The notes: generated by a model not told the origin, from the sequence alone. A stretch of DNA of 64,000 bases from Huaxiibacter chinensis (GCF_022171985.1 NZ_JAJVHF010000003.1:535735-599734); one strand, 5' to 3'. Positions 27,515 to 36,779 are shown, numbered from the stretch's first letter. Numbers and translations: made by a program.

Positions 27515-28404
27515 TGTTTTCCTCCAGATTTCGGGTCCAGCAGATCGCGAATGCCATCACCAAACAGATTAAAGCCAACGGCGGTGATCAGTATTGCCGC
27601 GCCGGGAAAGGCACAGTACCACCACTGATCCAGCACGTAATTACGCCCGACGGCGACCATCGCGCCCCATTCAGCGGTGGGTTGCTGTGCGCCCAGGCCG
27701 ATAAATCCAAGCGTCGCCGCCATCAGAATCGCGCTGCCGATATCCAGCGATGCCTGGACAATCAGCGGCGGCAACGCGTTACGCAGAATATGCCAGCTGA
27801 TAAGATGCCAGCGCGATGCGCCAAAAGTACGTGCCGCCTGAACATAGGTGAACTGGCGAACGATCAGCGTTTGCCCGCGCGCCAGTCGGACATAAAATGG
27901 GATGCGCACAATGGCGATGGCGAGCATGGCATTGAACAGGCTCGGCCCCAGCGCAGCGGCCAGCGCCATGGTCAGCACCAGCGACGGGATTGAGAGCATG
28001 ACATCCATAATGCGCATAATAATGGCATCCCCCCGACCGCCGAGAATGCCGGACAAACAGCCCAGCAAGGAGCCGATTCCCCCGGCAATCACTACCACCG
28101 CCAGGCCCGCGGCGATGGATTGCTGGCTGCCCACCAGCACCCGGCTAAACAAATCCCGCCCAACTTCATCGGTACCAAACCAGTGTGCCGCAGAGGGGGC
28201 CAGCAGACGTGCCGTAAGATCCAGCGCATTGGGATCGTAGGGGACTATCCAGGGTGAAAGCAGCATCAGGGCCAGCATCAATATCATAATGGCGCCCCCC
28301 ACCAGCGTAAGAGGGCTTTTACGCAGCAGCCAGAAGAGTTTTGCCCCATTTAGCCGCCATTTGACTGAGGGGGCTGGGACGGGCGTTTCGTGTGACATCA
28401 TCAT
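27511..28404 (-). CDS. ddpC: Dipeptide ABC transporter permease DdpC
   Basis: Inner-membrane permease of 297 residues, OppC/DppC type. A cytoplasmic N-terminus and one helix (residues ~35-55) are followed by the periplasmic FGTDEVGRDLFSRVLVG motif typical of DppC and the EAA loop near residue 200 (AARTFGASRWHLISWHILRNALPPL). It overlaps ddpD and ddpB by 4 bases at each end, so the operon is tightly coupled. Confidence 0.93.
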   Translation of the reverse strand: MMMSHETPVPAPSVKWRLNGAKLFWLLRKSPLTLVGGAIMILMLALMLLSPWIVPYDPNALDLTARLLAPSAAHWFGTDEVGRDLFSRVLVGSQQSIAAGLAVVVIAGGIGSLLGCLSGILGGRGDAIIMRIMDVMLSIPSLVLTMALAAALGPSLFNAMLAIAIVRIPFYVRLARGQTLIVRQFTYVQAARTFGASRWHLISWHILRNALPPLIVQASLDIGSAILMAATLGFIGLGAQQPTAEWGAMVAVGRNYVLDQWWYCAFPGAAILITAVGFNLFGDGIRDLLDPKSGGKQ

Positions 28405-29423
28405 TGTGCATCTCCGCGCCCGATGCGTGGATCAATCCACAGATAGAGCAGGTCAACGACCAGATTCACCAGCACATAGGCGAGTGAAACCACAACGGCA
28501 AACCCCATGACGGCGGGAAAATCCAGTGCCTGAATAGAGGTCACCACCCATGCGCCCATACCGGGCCAGGCAAAGACGGTTTCGGTCAGAACGGCGCCAT
28601 ACAGCAGATCGCCCAGCGCCAGGCCAAGAACGGTAATTGAGGGGATCATCGCGTTGGGCAGGGCATAGCGCAAAATGATGTATGCACCCGGTAAGCCGCT
28701 GGCGCGAGCCGTGCGGATATAATCTTCGCTGAGTTGTTCCAGCATGGCCGACCTGACCTGGCGCGCCACGATCCCCAGATGGACAAACGCAAGGGTCAGG
28801 GAGGGCAGCAGCAGATGCTGAAGGGCATTGAAAAAGACCTCTCCGTTCCCCTCAATGAGCGCGTCAATCAGATAAAAACCGGTGATATGCGTGGGTGGGT
28901 CAAGCCAGTCATCCAGCCGACCGCCGCCGGGAAGGATCTGCAAATGGCCGTAGAACAGAACAATCACGCCCAGCCCGAGCCAGAACGCCGGAGTAGAGAT
29001 GCCGGTTATCGCCATCAGACGAACCAGATGATCGAGCCAGCGATTTCGGTAGACCGCGGAGAGGATCCCCAGCGGTACGCCGATAAATAACGCCAGCACC
29101 AGAGCGCAAAAAGCCAGCTCCAGCGTGGCCGGGAAAAACGCCTTCAGCTCCTCAGCGACAGGGCGTCCGGTGCGGATAGAGGTGCCGAGATCGCCATGGG
29201 CCAGCGCATCGACATAACGTCCAAACTGGACGTATAACGGCTGGTCCAGACCCAGTTGTTGGCGAATATTCTGCACGATTTCGTCGCTGGCGCGATCGCC
29301 CGCCAGCAGACGCGCAGGATCGCCCGGGATCATGTGCGAAATAATAAACGTGATGATACAGACGCCCGCGACCACCAGGATAAGCCCCCAGCAGCGCTGG
29401 CGCACAATGCTCCAGAACGTCAT
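28401..29423 (-). CDS. ddpB: Dipeptide ABC transporter permease DdpB
   Basis: Inner-membrane permease of 340 residues, OppB/DppB type. It has the N-terminal helix with IPGDPARLLAG, the QLGLDQPLYVQFGRYVDALAHGDLGTSIRTGRPV segment and the EAA loop (TARASGLPGAYIILRYALPNAMIP) near residue 235. It forms the channel with DdpC. It is separated from ddpA by a 40-base gap that holds a strong hairpin. Confidence 0.93.
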   Translation of the reverse strand: MTFWSIVRQRCWGLILVVAGVCIITFIISHMIPGDPARLLAGDRASDEIVQNIRQQLGLDQPLYVQFGRYVDALAHGDLGTSIRTGRPVAEELKAFFPATLELAFCALVLALFIGVPLGILSAVYRNRWLDHLVRLMAITGISTPAFWLGLGVIVLFYGHLQILPGGGRLDDWLDPPTHITGFYLIDALIEGNGEVFFNALQHLLLPSLTLAFVHLGIVARQVRSAMLEQLSEDYIRTARASGLPGAYIILRYALPNAMIPSITVLGLALGDLLYGAVLTETVFAWPGMGAWVVTSIQALDFPAVMGFAVVVSLAYVLVNLVVDLLYLWIDPRIGRGDAQ

Positions 29424-29436
29424 ACGTTTCCCCCCG

Positions 29437-29456
29437 GGCGCCGGAAACCCGGCGCC
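29437..29456 (-). repeat. Strong hairpin between ddpA and ddpB
   Basis: GGCGCCGG (29437-29444) and CCGGCGCC (29449-29456) form a perfect 8-base stem with a 4-base loop, just after the ddpA stop. Such stems between a binding-protein gene and its permease genes often stabilise the upstream message and lower downstream expression. Confidence 0.6.
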
Positions 29457-29463
29457 AGCTGGC

Positions 29464-30996
29464 TTACTTGCTCATGGTGTTAATATTAAAGACCTGTTCA
29501 AGCATCGGATTGAACACAAAGCCTTTGACCTCTTTGTTCATCGCAAGCTGATAGTTCTTCTGGAACAGGTAAACGTAGGCCGCTTCGTCGATCACAATTT
29601 TCTGCGCCTGCTGGTAGTTTTTGGTGCGTTCAGCCTGGTCAGTGGTTTTCAGTGCACTCTGCAGGAGGCCATCCACCTCTGAATTTTCATACCACGCGCG
29701 ATTTCCCGGCAGCCCTTTTTTATCCGACTCAAACCAGTAGTTCATAAACATATAGGGGTCAGCAAAATCCGGGCTCCAGTTACCGATCGCGATGTCGAAA
29801 TCGCCTTTACCCACGCGGTCGCGCATGGTCGCATTCGCCAGTTTTTCGAGCTTTACGTTAATGCCCAGCTTGCCGAGGCTGGCCTGGGTAGAGAGGGCGA
29901 TCGGCTCCCAGTTCGGGTCGTTATCAGAATAGAGGAAGGTCAGGCTTGCCGGTTTGTCTTTCACGTTGCCGAGCGCCGCTTTTGCTTTCTCCTCGTCAAA
30001 GCTGTATTGCATGGCGGTGGCATCATAGCCCCACATCCCGTCAGGGATCGGGCCACGCATCTGCTTACCGTTCCCGCTCAGGATACCTTTCACCATGCCG
30101 TTGTAATCGGTCGCCCAGGAGACGGCGCGACGCAAATCGACCTGTGTCATCGGCCCTTTGCTGTTGTTGAGGTACAGATAAGTCACTCGCAGCGAGGGGT
30201 ATTCCGCCACGTTGACCTTATTTTCCTGTTTCAGGGCGGTAAGTTGATCCACGGGCAGGGCGTCTGCAATATCCAGATCGCCGCGAGAAAGCTGCAGGCG
30301 GCGCGACGCGCTTTCACCGATGATTTTGACCGAGACGCGCTTGAAGTGCGGCTTATCACCCGCCCAGTGCGGGTTGGGAACCAGAATCAGCTGCTGTCCT
30401 TTCTGCCAGCTTTTCAGCATGAAGGGACCGGAACCGGCGGTATGTTGTGCCAGGTAACCGCGAGCATCGTCCGCTGCGTTTGCTTTGAGTACCGCAGGGT
30501 TAATAATCGACGCGCCATCGTTCGCCAGGGTATAGAGGAATGGGGCAAACGGCTGGCTTAGCGTGAATTTAACGGTATGGGTATCAACCGCTTCGACCTT
30601 AAGATCTTTTGGGAACGCCTCTGCCGGACCCTGACTGATTTTCAACAGTCGCTCAAAAGACTGTTTGACCGCGTCGGCTGTCACCGGCGTACCATCGGCA
30701 AACATGGCATTATTTTTAAGCGTAAAGGTCCACTCTTTTTGATCCTCAGACGCTTTCCAGCCCGTGGCCAAATCGCCTTCCACGTCCGTGGTGCCAGGCT
30801 TGTACTGCACCAGGCGTTGATAAGACGGATAGGTGACCGTCCAGTCATTGTTATCAATGGTCACGGCAGGATCCAGCGTTTGCGGGTCGGCTGCTTTACC
30901 GATAACCAGCATATCTTTTGGCACCGCGGCCAACACAACAGACGTGTTCAGAACAAGGGCGGAGACGATGAGCGTAGTGATAAACGATTTTTTCAT
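29464..30996 (-). CDS. ddpA: Periplasmic D-Ala-D-Ala/dipeptide-binding protein DdpA
   Basis: Solute-binding protein of cluster C (SBP_bac_5), 510 residues, with a signal peptide at about 1-23 (VVLA|AVPKD). The N-terminal block PQTLDPAVTIDNNDWTVTYPSYQRLVQY and the ATDYNGMVKGILSGNGKQMRGPIPDGMWGYD region are typical. It delivers D-Ala-D-Ala or related wall dipeptides to DdpBC. It follows ddpX by 15 bases, as in E. coli. Confidence 0.94.
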   Translation of the reverse strand: MKKSFITTLIVSALVLNTSVVLAAVPKDMLVIGKAADPQTLDPAVTIDNNDWTVTYPSYQRLVQYKPGTTDVEGDLATGWKASEDQKEWTFTLKNNAMFADGTPVTADAVKQSFERLLKISQGPAEAFPKDLKVEAVDTHTVKFTLSQPFAPFLYTLANDGASIINPAVLKANAADDARGYLAQHTAGSGPFMLKSWQKGQQLILVPNPHWAGDKPHFKRVSVKIIGESASRRLQLSRGDLDIADALPVDQLTALKQENKVNVAEYPSLRVTYLYLNNSKGPMTQVDLRRAVSWATDYNGMVKGILSGNGKQMRGPIPDGMWGYDATAMQYSFDEEKAKAALGNVKDKPASLTFLYSDNDPNWEPIALSTQASLGKLGINVKLEKLANATMRDRVGKGDFDIAIGNWSPDFADPYMFMNYWFESDKKGLPGNRAWYENSEVDGLLQSALKTTDQAERTKNYQQAQKIVIDEAAYVYLFQKNYQLAMNKEVKGFVFNPMLEQVFNINTMSK

Positions 30997-31011
30997 GGCC
31001 GTGCTCCAGAG

Positions 31012-31587
31012 TTAAAGGGAGGTGTGCTGGGGTGAAAAACAGGCAAAACGGTCGCTGAGCAGCGGATAACTGGCCGCGCCGGGTAATTCAAAATGCCACC
31101 ATTCACTGGTGATGCCGACAAAGCCCGCGCCAAACATAATCGCGTTGAGCAACAGGCGATTGCGCTGCGCATCAGGCGGCACGGAGGGATGATATTGATG
31201 GGAACGATCGTGCATTTCATCGAAGCCCGCCCCCATATCCAGCGCCTTGCCGCTCTCATCCAGCAGGGTCACATCAATCGCCGTGCCGCGGCTGTGGTTG
31301 GAGCCAATGGACACATCGACGACGTACTGGGGATCGGGACACGCCTGCCACAGTTGCGCCTGCGCCTGTTGTGGACGGTAAGCGTCATAGACCGCCAGCC
31401 TGAGACCGGCGAGCGTGGCAATACCGATCGCCTTTGCCAGCGCGGTGATGGCGTCGGGATGTAATAAGCACAAGGCGTCCTGATATATTGGCCGCCCGGT
31501 GATGTTGTCTGCCGTGGCGTATTTCAGGTCGATATGCAGGGCGGGAAAGGTTTTCGCCACATCAACCAGTTGACACTCTTCGGGCAT
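31012..31587 (-). CDS. ddpX: D-Ala-D-Ala dipeptidase DdpX
   Basis: Zinc hydrolase (VanX family) that cleaves D-Ala-D-Ala to D-alanine. The ATG at 31587 has AAGGAG upstream and gives 191 residues, the E. coli size; the frame extends far upstream only into the regulator gene. The zinc motif SNHSRGTAIDVTL (SxHxxGxAxD) is near residues 92-104 and the catalytic EWWHFE near 155-160. It is the first enzyme gene after the RpiR regulator, 11 bases downstream. Confidence 0.94.
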   Translation of the reverse strand: MPEECQLVDVAKTFPALHIDLKYATADNITGRPIYQDALCLLHPDAITALAKAIGIATLAGLRLAVYDAYRPQQAQAQLWQACPDPQYVVDVSIGSNHSRGTAIDVTLLDESGKALDMGAGFDEMHDRSHQYHPSVPPDAQRNRLLLNAIMFGAGFVGITSEWWHFELPGAASYPLLSDRFACFSPQHTSL

Positions 31588-31598
31588 AGCTGCGCTCC

Positions 31599-32465
31599 TT
31601 AACGTTCGAATTGACCAAACTCTTGTTGTAATTGCCGGTTTGCGGCCAGGCGGACGGGGAGGGTATCGCCCAACGCGTCTACCACCCCTGACAGCAGCAG
31701 GTTGAACAGGCAACTCACCGGTGCCAGCGAATCCCAGAAATGCCCGGTATCCGTTTTCACCTGTAATAAATCGATGGGATAATCCCGCGCCCAGGGGCAC
31801 CAGATATCGGTAATTAGCGCCATGGGAATCGCTTTCTCACTGGCAACGCGACAATACTGGCGGGCTATCGCCGAATAGGCGCGTGTATCGGTCAGCACAA
31901 CATAAGGGCGGGGACATTCAGAGTTCAGCGACTCCACCCAGCTACCTGACAACCCTTCGGAATAGCTCACCCGCGGGCGCAAATACTCAAGATGGCTGAA
32001 AAAGGCGTTGGCAATTCCACGTGTCGACTGAATGCCCAGAACAAACACGGTCTCTGCATGGGTCAGCTGATAAACGATGCGCTGAAATACGGCGCTTTGC
32101 GCCAGCTGGTACACGTGCTGAATGGCGTCAACTTCCAGTGACAGCGAATGTTGCGCGCGATCTGACAACGCACGTTGTTGCTGCCATGAGTCGAGGCGCT
32201 CATTCATGCCCCACGGTTGATAAACCGTTTGAGGGAGCTCGCGCAGGCTCTTTTTAGCATCTTCCAGATTGCGAAAGCCCAGCTTGCGCAGAAATCGCCC
32301 CACGGTGATGCCGCTGGTTCCGGTGATGAACGCCACGCTTTCTGCGGTTTCAAACGGGATCAACGTGGTATTTGCCTGCATCCAGCTGGCGACGCGCTTT
32401 TCGCTGGGTGTCAGCTGGCTAAAGCTACTTTTGATTCTGTTGAGCAATTCCGGTTGTATCGTCAT
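31599..32465 (-). CDS. MurR/RpiR-family regulator of the ddp operon
   Basis: A 288-residue regulator: N-terminal HTH_6 (LTPSEKRVASWM..., residues ~18-75, with GTSGITVGRFLRKLGF as recognition region) followed by a SIS sugar-phosphate domain (QSTRGIANAFFSHLEYLRPRVSYSE). Family members such as MurR sense N-acetylmuramic acid 6-phosphate. Being the first gene of the ddp operon suggests that a cell-wall amino-sugar phosphate induces D-Ala-D-Ala uptake; E. coli K-12 lacks this arrangement as I recall. The ligand is inferred. Confidence 0.85.
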   Translation of the reverse strand: MTIQPELLNRIKSSFSQLTPSEKRVASWMQANTTLIPFETAESVAFITGTSGITVGRFLRKLGFRNLEDAKKSLRELPQTVYQPWGMNERLDSWQQQRALSDRAQHSLSLEVDAIQHVYQLAQSAVFQRIVYQLTHAETVFVLGIQSTRGIANAFFSHLEYLRPRVSYSEGLSGSWVESLNSECPRPYVVLTDTRAYSAIARQYCRVASEKAIPMALITDIWCPWARDYPIDLLQVKTDTGHFWDSLAPVSCLFNLLLSGVVDALGDTLPVRLAANRQLQQEFGQFER

Positions 32466-32599
32466 GCCGCCTCGCTGTTAACAGGCTGTCATTTCTGCTG
32501 CGACTGTTATTTGACTAACAATGCACGACGCGTGCCATGTCGACGGGACGCGCGTTATCGCCTTCGCTGTAAAATCTTTGCAATATTTAATTAACCTTC

Positions 32600-32647
32600 G
32601 CACAACATTTGTGCAGCGTAGTGCAGCGTAGTGCAGTTTTGGTGCAG
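32600..32647. repeat. GTGCAG repeats at helical spacing and a GCACAA dyad upstream of the hydrolase and ddp operon
   Basis: Tandem GTGCAGCGTA GTGCAGCGTA GTGCAG (32611-32636) is followed by one more GTGCAG at 32642-32647, giving four copies spaced 10, 10 and 11 bases. A perfect dyad GCACAA-CAT-TTGTGC at 32600-32614 overlaps the first copy. It lies in the divergent gap between the RpiR-ddp operon and the alpha/beta hydrolase, so it could be an operator array. Confidence 0.6.
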
Positions 32648-32734
32648 AGGCAGGAAGGAATGATGAATACGTCAGAGCCTTCACACTTTTACGCTACTAT
32701 AGGGGCAATGTTTGCGTTGAAAGGGATAAGCGAC

Positions 32735-34231
32735 ATGGCTAATTTGCCGTGGCGGATGAGTTTGCGCCTGCTGTCTGCTTTGAAAAAAGCGGCGCTGGTG
32801 GTGGGGATACTTCTTGCGGTCCTGCTGGCCGTGCGCGTGTACGTCTCGCAACAGGGCCCGGCGTTACAGCCCTGGCATACCTGGCACGGGGAAGAGATGT
32901 CCGCCCGCGAGATAGACAAGGTAAGCTTTGCAGAGTATCAGGCGCAGGAGCAGCGTATTTTTCGTGATATGCAGCGCGAGGTCACCGCGAAACTGACGCC
33001 GGAAACCCGTACGCCGATCAATCGTTACTGGGGGCAAAGCCTCGTCTGGCCTGAAAAATTCAGCCACAACTGGAATCACTCGTTTGTTTTGATGCCGACA
33101 GGCGAGCCGAAAGGCGCCGTGGTTTTGCTCCATGGTCTGACGGATTCGCCCTACAGCGTGAAGCGTCTGGCCCAGAATTATCAGCAGCACGGTTTTGTCG
33201 CCGTGGTGCCTCGTCTGCCGGGACATGGCACGGCGCCGGGCGCGTTGACCAACGTCAAATGGGAGGCATGGCTTGCGGCAACGCGTCTGGCCGTGCGCGA
33301 GGCGACGCGCCTGGCGGGGGATAACGTGCCGCTGCATCTGGTGGGCTACTCCAACGGCGGGGCGCTGGCGATGAAATATGCCCTCGATGCGCTCAGCGAT
33401 CCGGCCTTGCGTCATCCCCAGCAAATTGTGCTGCTTTCGCCGATGATGGGCGTCACCGCGTTTGCCCGTTTCGCTGGCCTGGCGGGGCTTCCTGCCAGGC
33501 TGCCGGCCTTTGCGAAATCCGCCTGGCTGAACATCTCGCCGGAGTATAACCCCTTCAAATATAACTCCTTCCCGGTGAATGCCGCCCGCCAGTCGTGGTT
33601 ATTAACTAAATCCTTACAGCAGGAGATGAGCGAAGCCGTACGCCGCAACCAACTCAAGGGTCTGGCGCCCGTCCTGACATTCCAGTCGATCATGGATTCT
33701 ACGGTGAGTGCCCGGGCGGTAGTGAATACTCTCTATAACGCGCTACCGGCGAACGGCAGCGAACTGGTGATCGTGGATATTAATCAGGCCGCCAGTTTCC
33801 GTCCTCTTTTCAGGCCGTCGACTTATGATGCCGTTAACGCTCTACTGCCGCCCGCCCCAAGACGTTACACGACCACGGTGATCACCAATGCCTCACCCGC
33901 CACGCTGGAGACCGTTGCGCGAACAACCGTCGCCGGGGAGCAGAGCGAAAGGGTATCACCGATGGCGATACCCTATCCCGCCGACCTCTTTTCGTTGTCG
34001 CATGTGGCGATCCCGTTCCCCCCAACGGACGATCTATACGGAAGCCAGCCGCTTAATCCCCGCCGTTACGGGATTAATCTCGGGACACTTTCGCTGCGCG
34101 GGGAAACCTCCGTTCTGGTGGTGAATATGGATTCGCTGATGCGCGTGACCTCAAATCCATTTTTTGACGATATGGTGAGGCGTATCAACCAGCATCTTCC
34201 GCCAATACCCCCTGGCACGGATAAACCTTAA
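32735..34231 (+). CDS. Membrane-anchored alpha/beta hydrolase
   Basis: A 498-residue protein with one N-terminal membrane helix (about residues 17-38, AALVVGILLAVLLAVRVYV) and an alpha/beta hydrolase domain facing the periplasm. An oxyanion-side HGLTDSP motif is near 148 and the nucleophile elbow is GYSNGG near 213. The acid and histidine are not clear, although HVAIPF near 440 may hold the histidine. The start is uncertain: ATGs at 32660, 32663, 32708 and 32735 are all in frame; I prefer 32735, with AAGGGA upstream. Function unknown. Divergent from the RpiR-ddp operon. Confidence 0.72.
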   Translation: MANLPWRMSLRLLSALKKAALVVGILLAVLLAVRVYVSQQGPALQPWHTWHGEEMSAREIDKVSFAEYQAQEQRIFRDMQREVTAKLTPETRTPINRYWGQSLVWPEKFSHNWNHSFVLMPTGEPKGAVVLLHGLTDSPYSVKRLAQNYQQHGFVAVVPRLPGHGTAPGALTNVKWEAWLAATRLAVREATRLAGDNVPLHLVGYSNGGALAMKYALDALSDPALRHPQQIVLLSPMMGVTAFARFAGLAGLPARLPAFAKSAWLNISPEYNPFKYNSFPVNAARQSWLLTKSLQQEMSEAVRRNQLKGLAPVLTFQSIMDSTVSARAVVNTLYNALPANGSELVIVDINQAASFRPLFRPSTYDAVNALLPPAPRRYTTTVITNASPATLETVARTTVAGEQSERVSPMAIPYPADLFSLSHVAIPFPPTDDLYGSQPLNPRRYGINLGTLSLRGETSVLVVNMDSLMRVTSNPFFDDMVRRINQHLPPIPPGTDKP

Positions 34232-34239
34232 TTACCCTT

Positions 34240-34265
34240 TTGCGGATAATTTGATTTATCCGCAA
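34240..34265. repeat. Ten-base perfect inverted repeat after the hydrolase gene
   Basis: TTGCGGATAA (34240-34249) and TTATCCGCAA (34256-34265) with a 6-base loop lie 9 bases after the stop. There is no T run. It may be a terminator without a U tract or a 3' end stabiliser. Confidence 0.6.
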
Positions 34266-34423
34266 GAGGGGATACTGAAACCATCGCGCTGATATAAACG
34301 GCAAAGTACATTCACAAGGCTAATCAATGAGCAGGCAGGCAGGAAAGCAGAGACTTGAAACGATAACCATTGGTGATGCTCACAAAGTATGTTAAAAAAT
34401 AGTTTATAAACGTAATCATCAAG

Positions 34424-35653
34424 ATGGATATCTTTGCTGTGCTTACCACTCTCATTTATCGAAGCCAGTTAAATACATCCTGTGAATCAATTGGCCTCGA
34501 AGCCATAATCGAAAAAGCGAAACGGCGTAACAGCGAAGCAGGGATTACCGGTATTCTGTTGTTTAACGGAATCGATTTCCTGCAAATTCTGGAAGGTTCA
34601 GAAGAGAGCGTCGTACGGCTTTATCATAAAATCCGCGTCGATAAGCGTCACCAAAGTGTGGTTGAGCTTATGCGGGACTATGGGCCAAGACGACGTTTTG
34701 AAAACGTCGGGATGCTTTTATTCGATCTCAGGGCCGAATCTCCGCGCTCGGTGCTGGAGCGTGTTTTGCGTTACAGCAAACTCGAACGTTATCTCACCTC
34801 TGACGATCGGGTCTTTAAATTTATCCAGACTTTTATTACCCGGCCAAAAACGGTGAGCGAAAAGAGGCAGGTATTCGCTGGTGAGGAGTGGCAGCTTGAG
34901 GCTGAAAAGGCGCCTTTCGGCGACAGTCTGGCGTTGCAAACGAAACAGCCGTGCCAGTTTGCTTTCCAGCCAATCGTTGAACCCTCTGAAAGGAAAATCA
35001 CCTCGATTGAAGCGCTCATCCGCGGGAACGACGGCGGCAGTCCGGAGCAGTTCTTTCAGGCTATTTCGCCCGACGATATCTATAAAATCGATCTTGAGAC
35101 CAAAGCCTGGGCCTTTTCGCTGGCCGAGAGGCTTGGCATTGGCGATCATAAAATCGCGATCAACCTTTTACCTATGTCCCTGGTCAATGTTCCTGACGCG
35201 GTTGAGTATCTGGTGAATCAAATAAGTCAGTATCACCTCTTACCGGAGCAGGTCGTTATTGAGGTGACGGAGAATGAGATCATCTCTGGTTTCAATCAGT
35301 TTCATAGCGCCATTAAACAGCTGCGGGCAGCAGGCATCGGGCTGGCCATTGATGATTTCGGGTCAGGTTATGCCGGGCTTTCGCTCCTCACGCGTTTTCA
35401 ACCGGACAAGCTTAAAATCGATCGGGAAATTATCAGTAATATCCATCTGAGCGGCCCGAAGCAGGCCATTGTGAAATCGATCGTTAGCTGCTGTACCGAT
35501 CTTGAAATCACGCTGGTAGCAGAAGGCATCGAAAAACTCGAAGAGTGGCACTGGCTTGAATCAGCGGGGATTAAACGTTTTCAGGGGTTTTTATTTGCGC
35601 GTCCTCAGTTAAACGGCGTGGGTAAAATTCACTGGCCGCAGCCCGCGTTTTAG
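34424..35653 (+). CDS. BLUF-EAL blue-light-regulated c-di-GMP phosphodiesterase, BlrP1-like
   Basis: A 409-residue protein. The N-terminal BLUF domain (residues ~5-100) has the flavin-contact Tyr (TLIYRS), Asn (KRRN) and Gln (FLQILEG). The C-terminal EAL domain (from ~185) keeps the catalytic set: SIEALIRG, INLLP, EVTENE, AIDDFGSGYAGLS, DKLKID, AEGIE and FQGFLFA. It is close to remembered Klebsiella BlrP1, an active light-stimulated phosphodiesterase, and unlike E. coli BluF, whose EAL site is degenerate. No bluR-like regulator lies next to it. Confidence 0.9.
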   Translation: MDIFAVLTTLIYRSQLNTSCESIGLEAIIEKAKRRNSEAGITGILLFNGIDFLQILEGSEESVVRLYHKIRVDKRHQSVVELMRDYGPRRRFENVGMLLFDLRAESPRSVLERVLRYSKLERYLTSDDRVFKFIQTFITRPKTVSEKRQVFAGEEWQLEAEKAPFGDSLALQTKQPCQFAFQPIVEPSERKITSIEALIRGNDGGSPEQFFQAISPDDIYKIDLETKAWAFSLAERLGIGDHKIAINLLPMSLVNVPDAVEYLVNQISQYHLLPEQVVIEVTENEIISGFNQFHSAIKQLRAAGIGLAIDDFGSGYAGLSLLTRFQPDKLKIDREIISNIHLSGPKQAIVKSIVSCCTDLEITLVAEGIEKLEEWHWLESAGIKRFQGFLFARPQLNGVGKIHWPQPAF

Positions 35654-35679
35654 CGGCTCTTCAGGGCATACAAAAGAAG

Positions 35680-35708
35680 ACGGCAGGATAAACCTGCCGT
35701 TTTTTATT
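35680..35708. terminator. Terminator between BLUF-EAL and SDR genes
   Basis: ACGGCAGG (35680-35687) and CCTGCCGT (35693-35700) form an 8-base stem followed by TTTTTATT on the plus strand, between two convergent genes. Confidence 0.87.
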
Positions 35709-36591
35709 ACGCCACGCCGGTACCTCCGTCAGAACACCAGACCTGACCTGATGCAAAGGAGCAGGTGTCCGAAGCAAAGAGCACGTAGAGCGGCGCGATT
35801 TCAACAGGCTGACCGGGACGACCAAGCGGCGTATCCTGGCCAAACTGCTGCACTTTTTCCTGCGGTTGACCGCCACTGGACTGCAGCGGCGTCCAGTACG
35901 GGCCTGGCGCGACGGCATTGACACGGATGCCACGTGGACCCAGCTGTTTTGCCAGTGACTTGGTAAAGGCCACGTTGCAGGCTTTGGTCTGAGCGTAGTC
36001 CACCAGAATTTCGCTTGGCTTAAAGGCCTGCACAGAGGAGGTATTAATAATGACCGCACCCTCTTTAAGATGGCGAAGCGCGGCTTTGGTGATCCAGAAC
36101 GGGGCGTAGACGTTCGTTTTGAAGGTGGCGTCGAAGTCGGCGGTCGTCAAGTCTTCAATCGCCTCACAATACTGTTGTCGCCCGGCGTTATTGACCAGGA
36201 TATCAAGCCCGCCAAGGGCAGAGACCGCTTTCTCAACGAGCGTATCGCAGAATGACTCCACGCGAATATCACCCGGAATCGCAACGGCAGTCCGTCCTTC
36301 CGCCTGGATGAGGGCGATAACCGACGCGGCATCGGACTCTTCTTCCGGCAAATAACCAATCGCGACATCCGCACCTTCGCGGGCGTAGGCAATCGCCACG
36401 GCGCGACCGATCCCTGAGTCACCGCCCGTAATCAGGGCTTTTTTCCCTGCCAGTTTTCCGGAACCGATATAGCTGGTTTCACCATGGTCGGGTAAGGGTT
36501 TCATCTCTGATGCCAGCCCTGGCGGCTGTTGCGGTTGTTCAACAAAGGGGGGACGTGGATAGTGCATTGTCGGGTGTTTCTCTGTTGTCAT
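35707..36591 (-). CDS. YghA-like short-chain dehydrogenase/reductase
   Basis: A 294-residue SDR with a 45-residue N-terminal extension rich in proline (YPRPPFVEQPQQPPG) typical of the YghA/YdaD stress-type SDRs. The cofactor motif is TGGDSGIGRAVA near 55-66, NNAG near 132, and the active site Ser-Tyr-Lys is in NTSSVQAF...YAQTK near 185-205. Substrate unknown. It is often RpoS-controlled, and its divergent neighbours treZ-treY support a stress role. Confidence 0.85.
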   Translation of the reverse strand: MTTEKHPTMHYPRPPFVEQPQQPPGLASEMKPLPDHGETSYIGSGKLAGKKALITGGDSGIGRAVAIAYAREGADVAIGYLPEEESDAASVIALIQAEGRTAVAIPGDIRVESFCDTLVEKAVSALGGLDILVNNAGRQQYCEAIEDLTTADFDATFKTNVYAPFWITKAALRHLKEGAVIINTSSVQAFKPSEILVDYAQTKACNVAFTKSLAKQLGPRGIRVNAVAPGPYWTPLQSSGGQPQEKVQQFGQDTPLGRPGQPVEIAPLYVLFASDTCSFASGQVWCSDGGTGVA

Positions 36592-36779
36592 ACCGGCCTC
36601 CTGATTAATCGAAACTTAAGCTTAGTCACAAAATTCATACTCCATGTTGAAAACCGAGAAAAAATCAGAATCCTACCTGGTCCCGGTATGATGACCGCCG
36701 TTCCCCCCGCAAATGTTGCGGTCTGGTCTAAGCTTGTTCTTCGTAACCACCTTGGTTGTCGGTGAAATGAGGGAACAGA

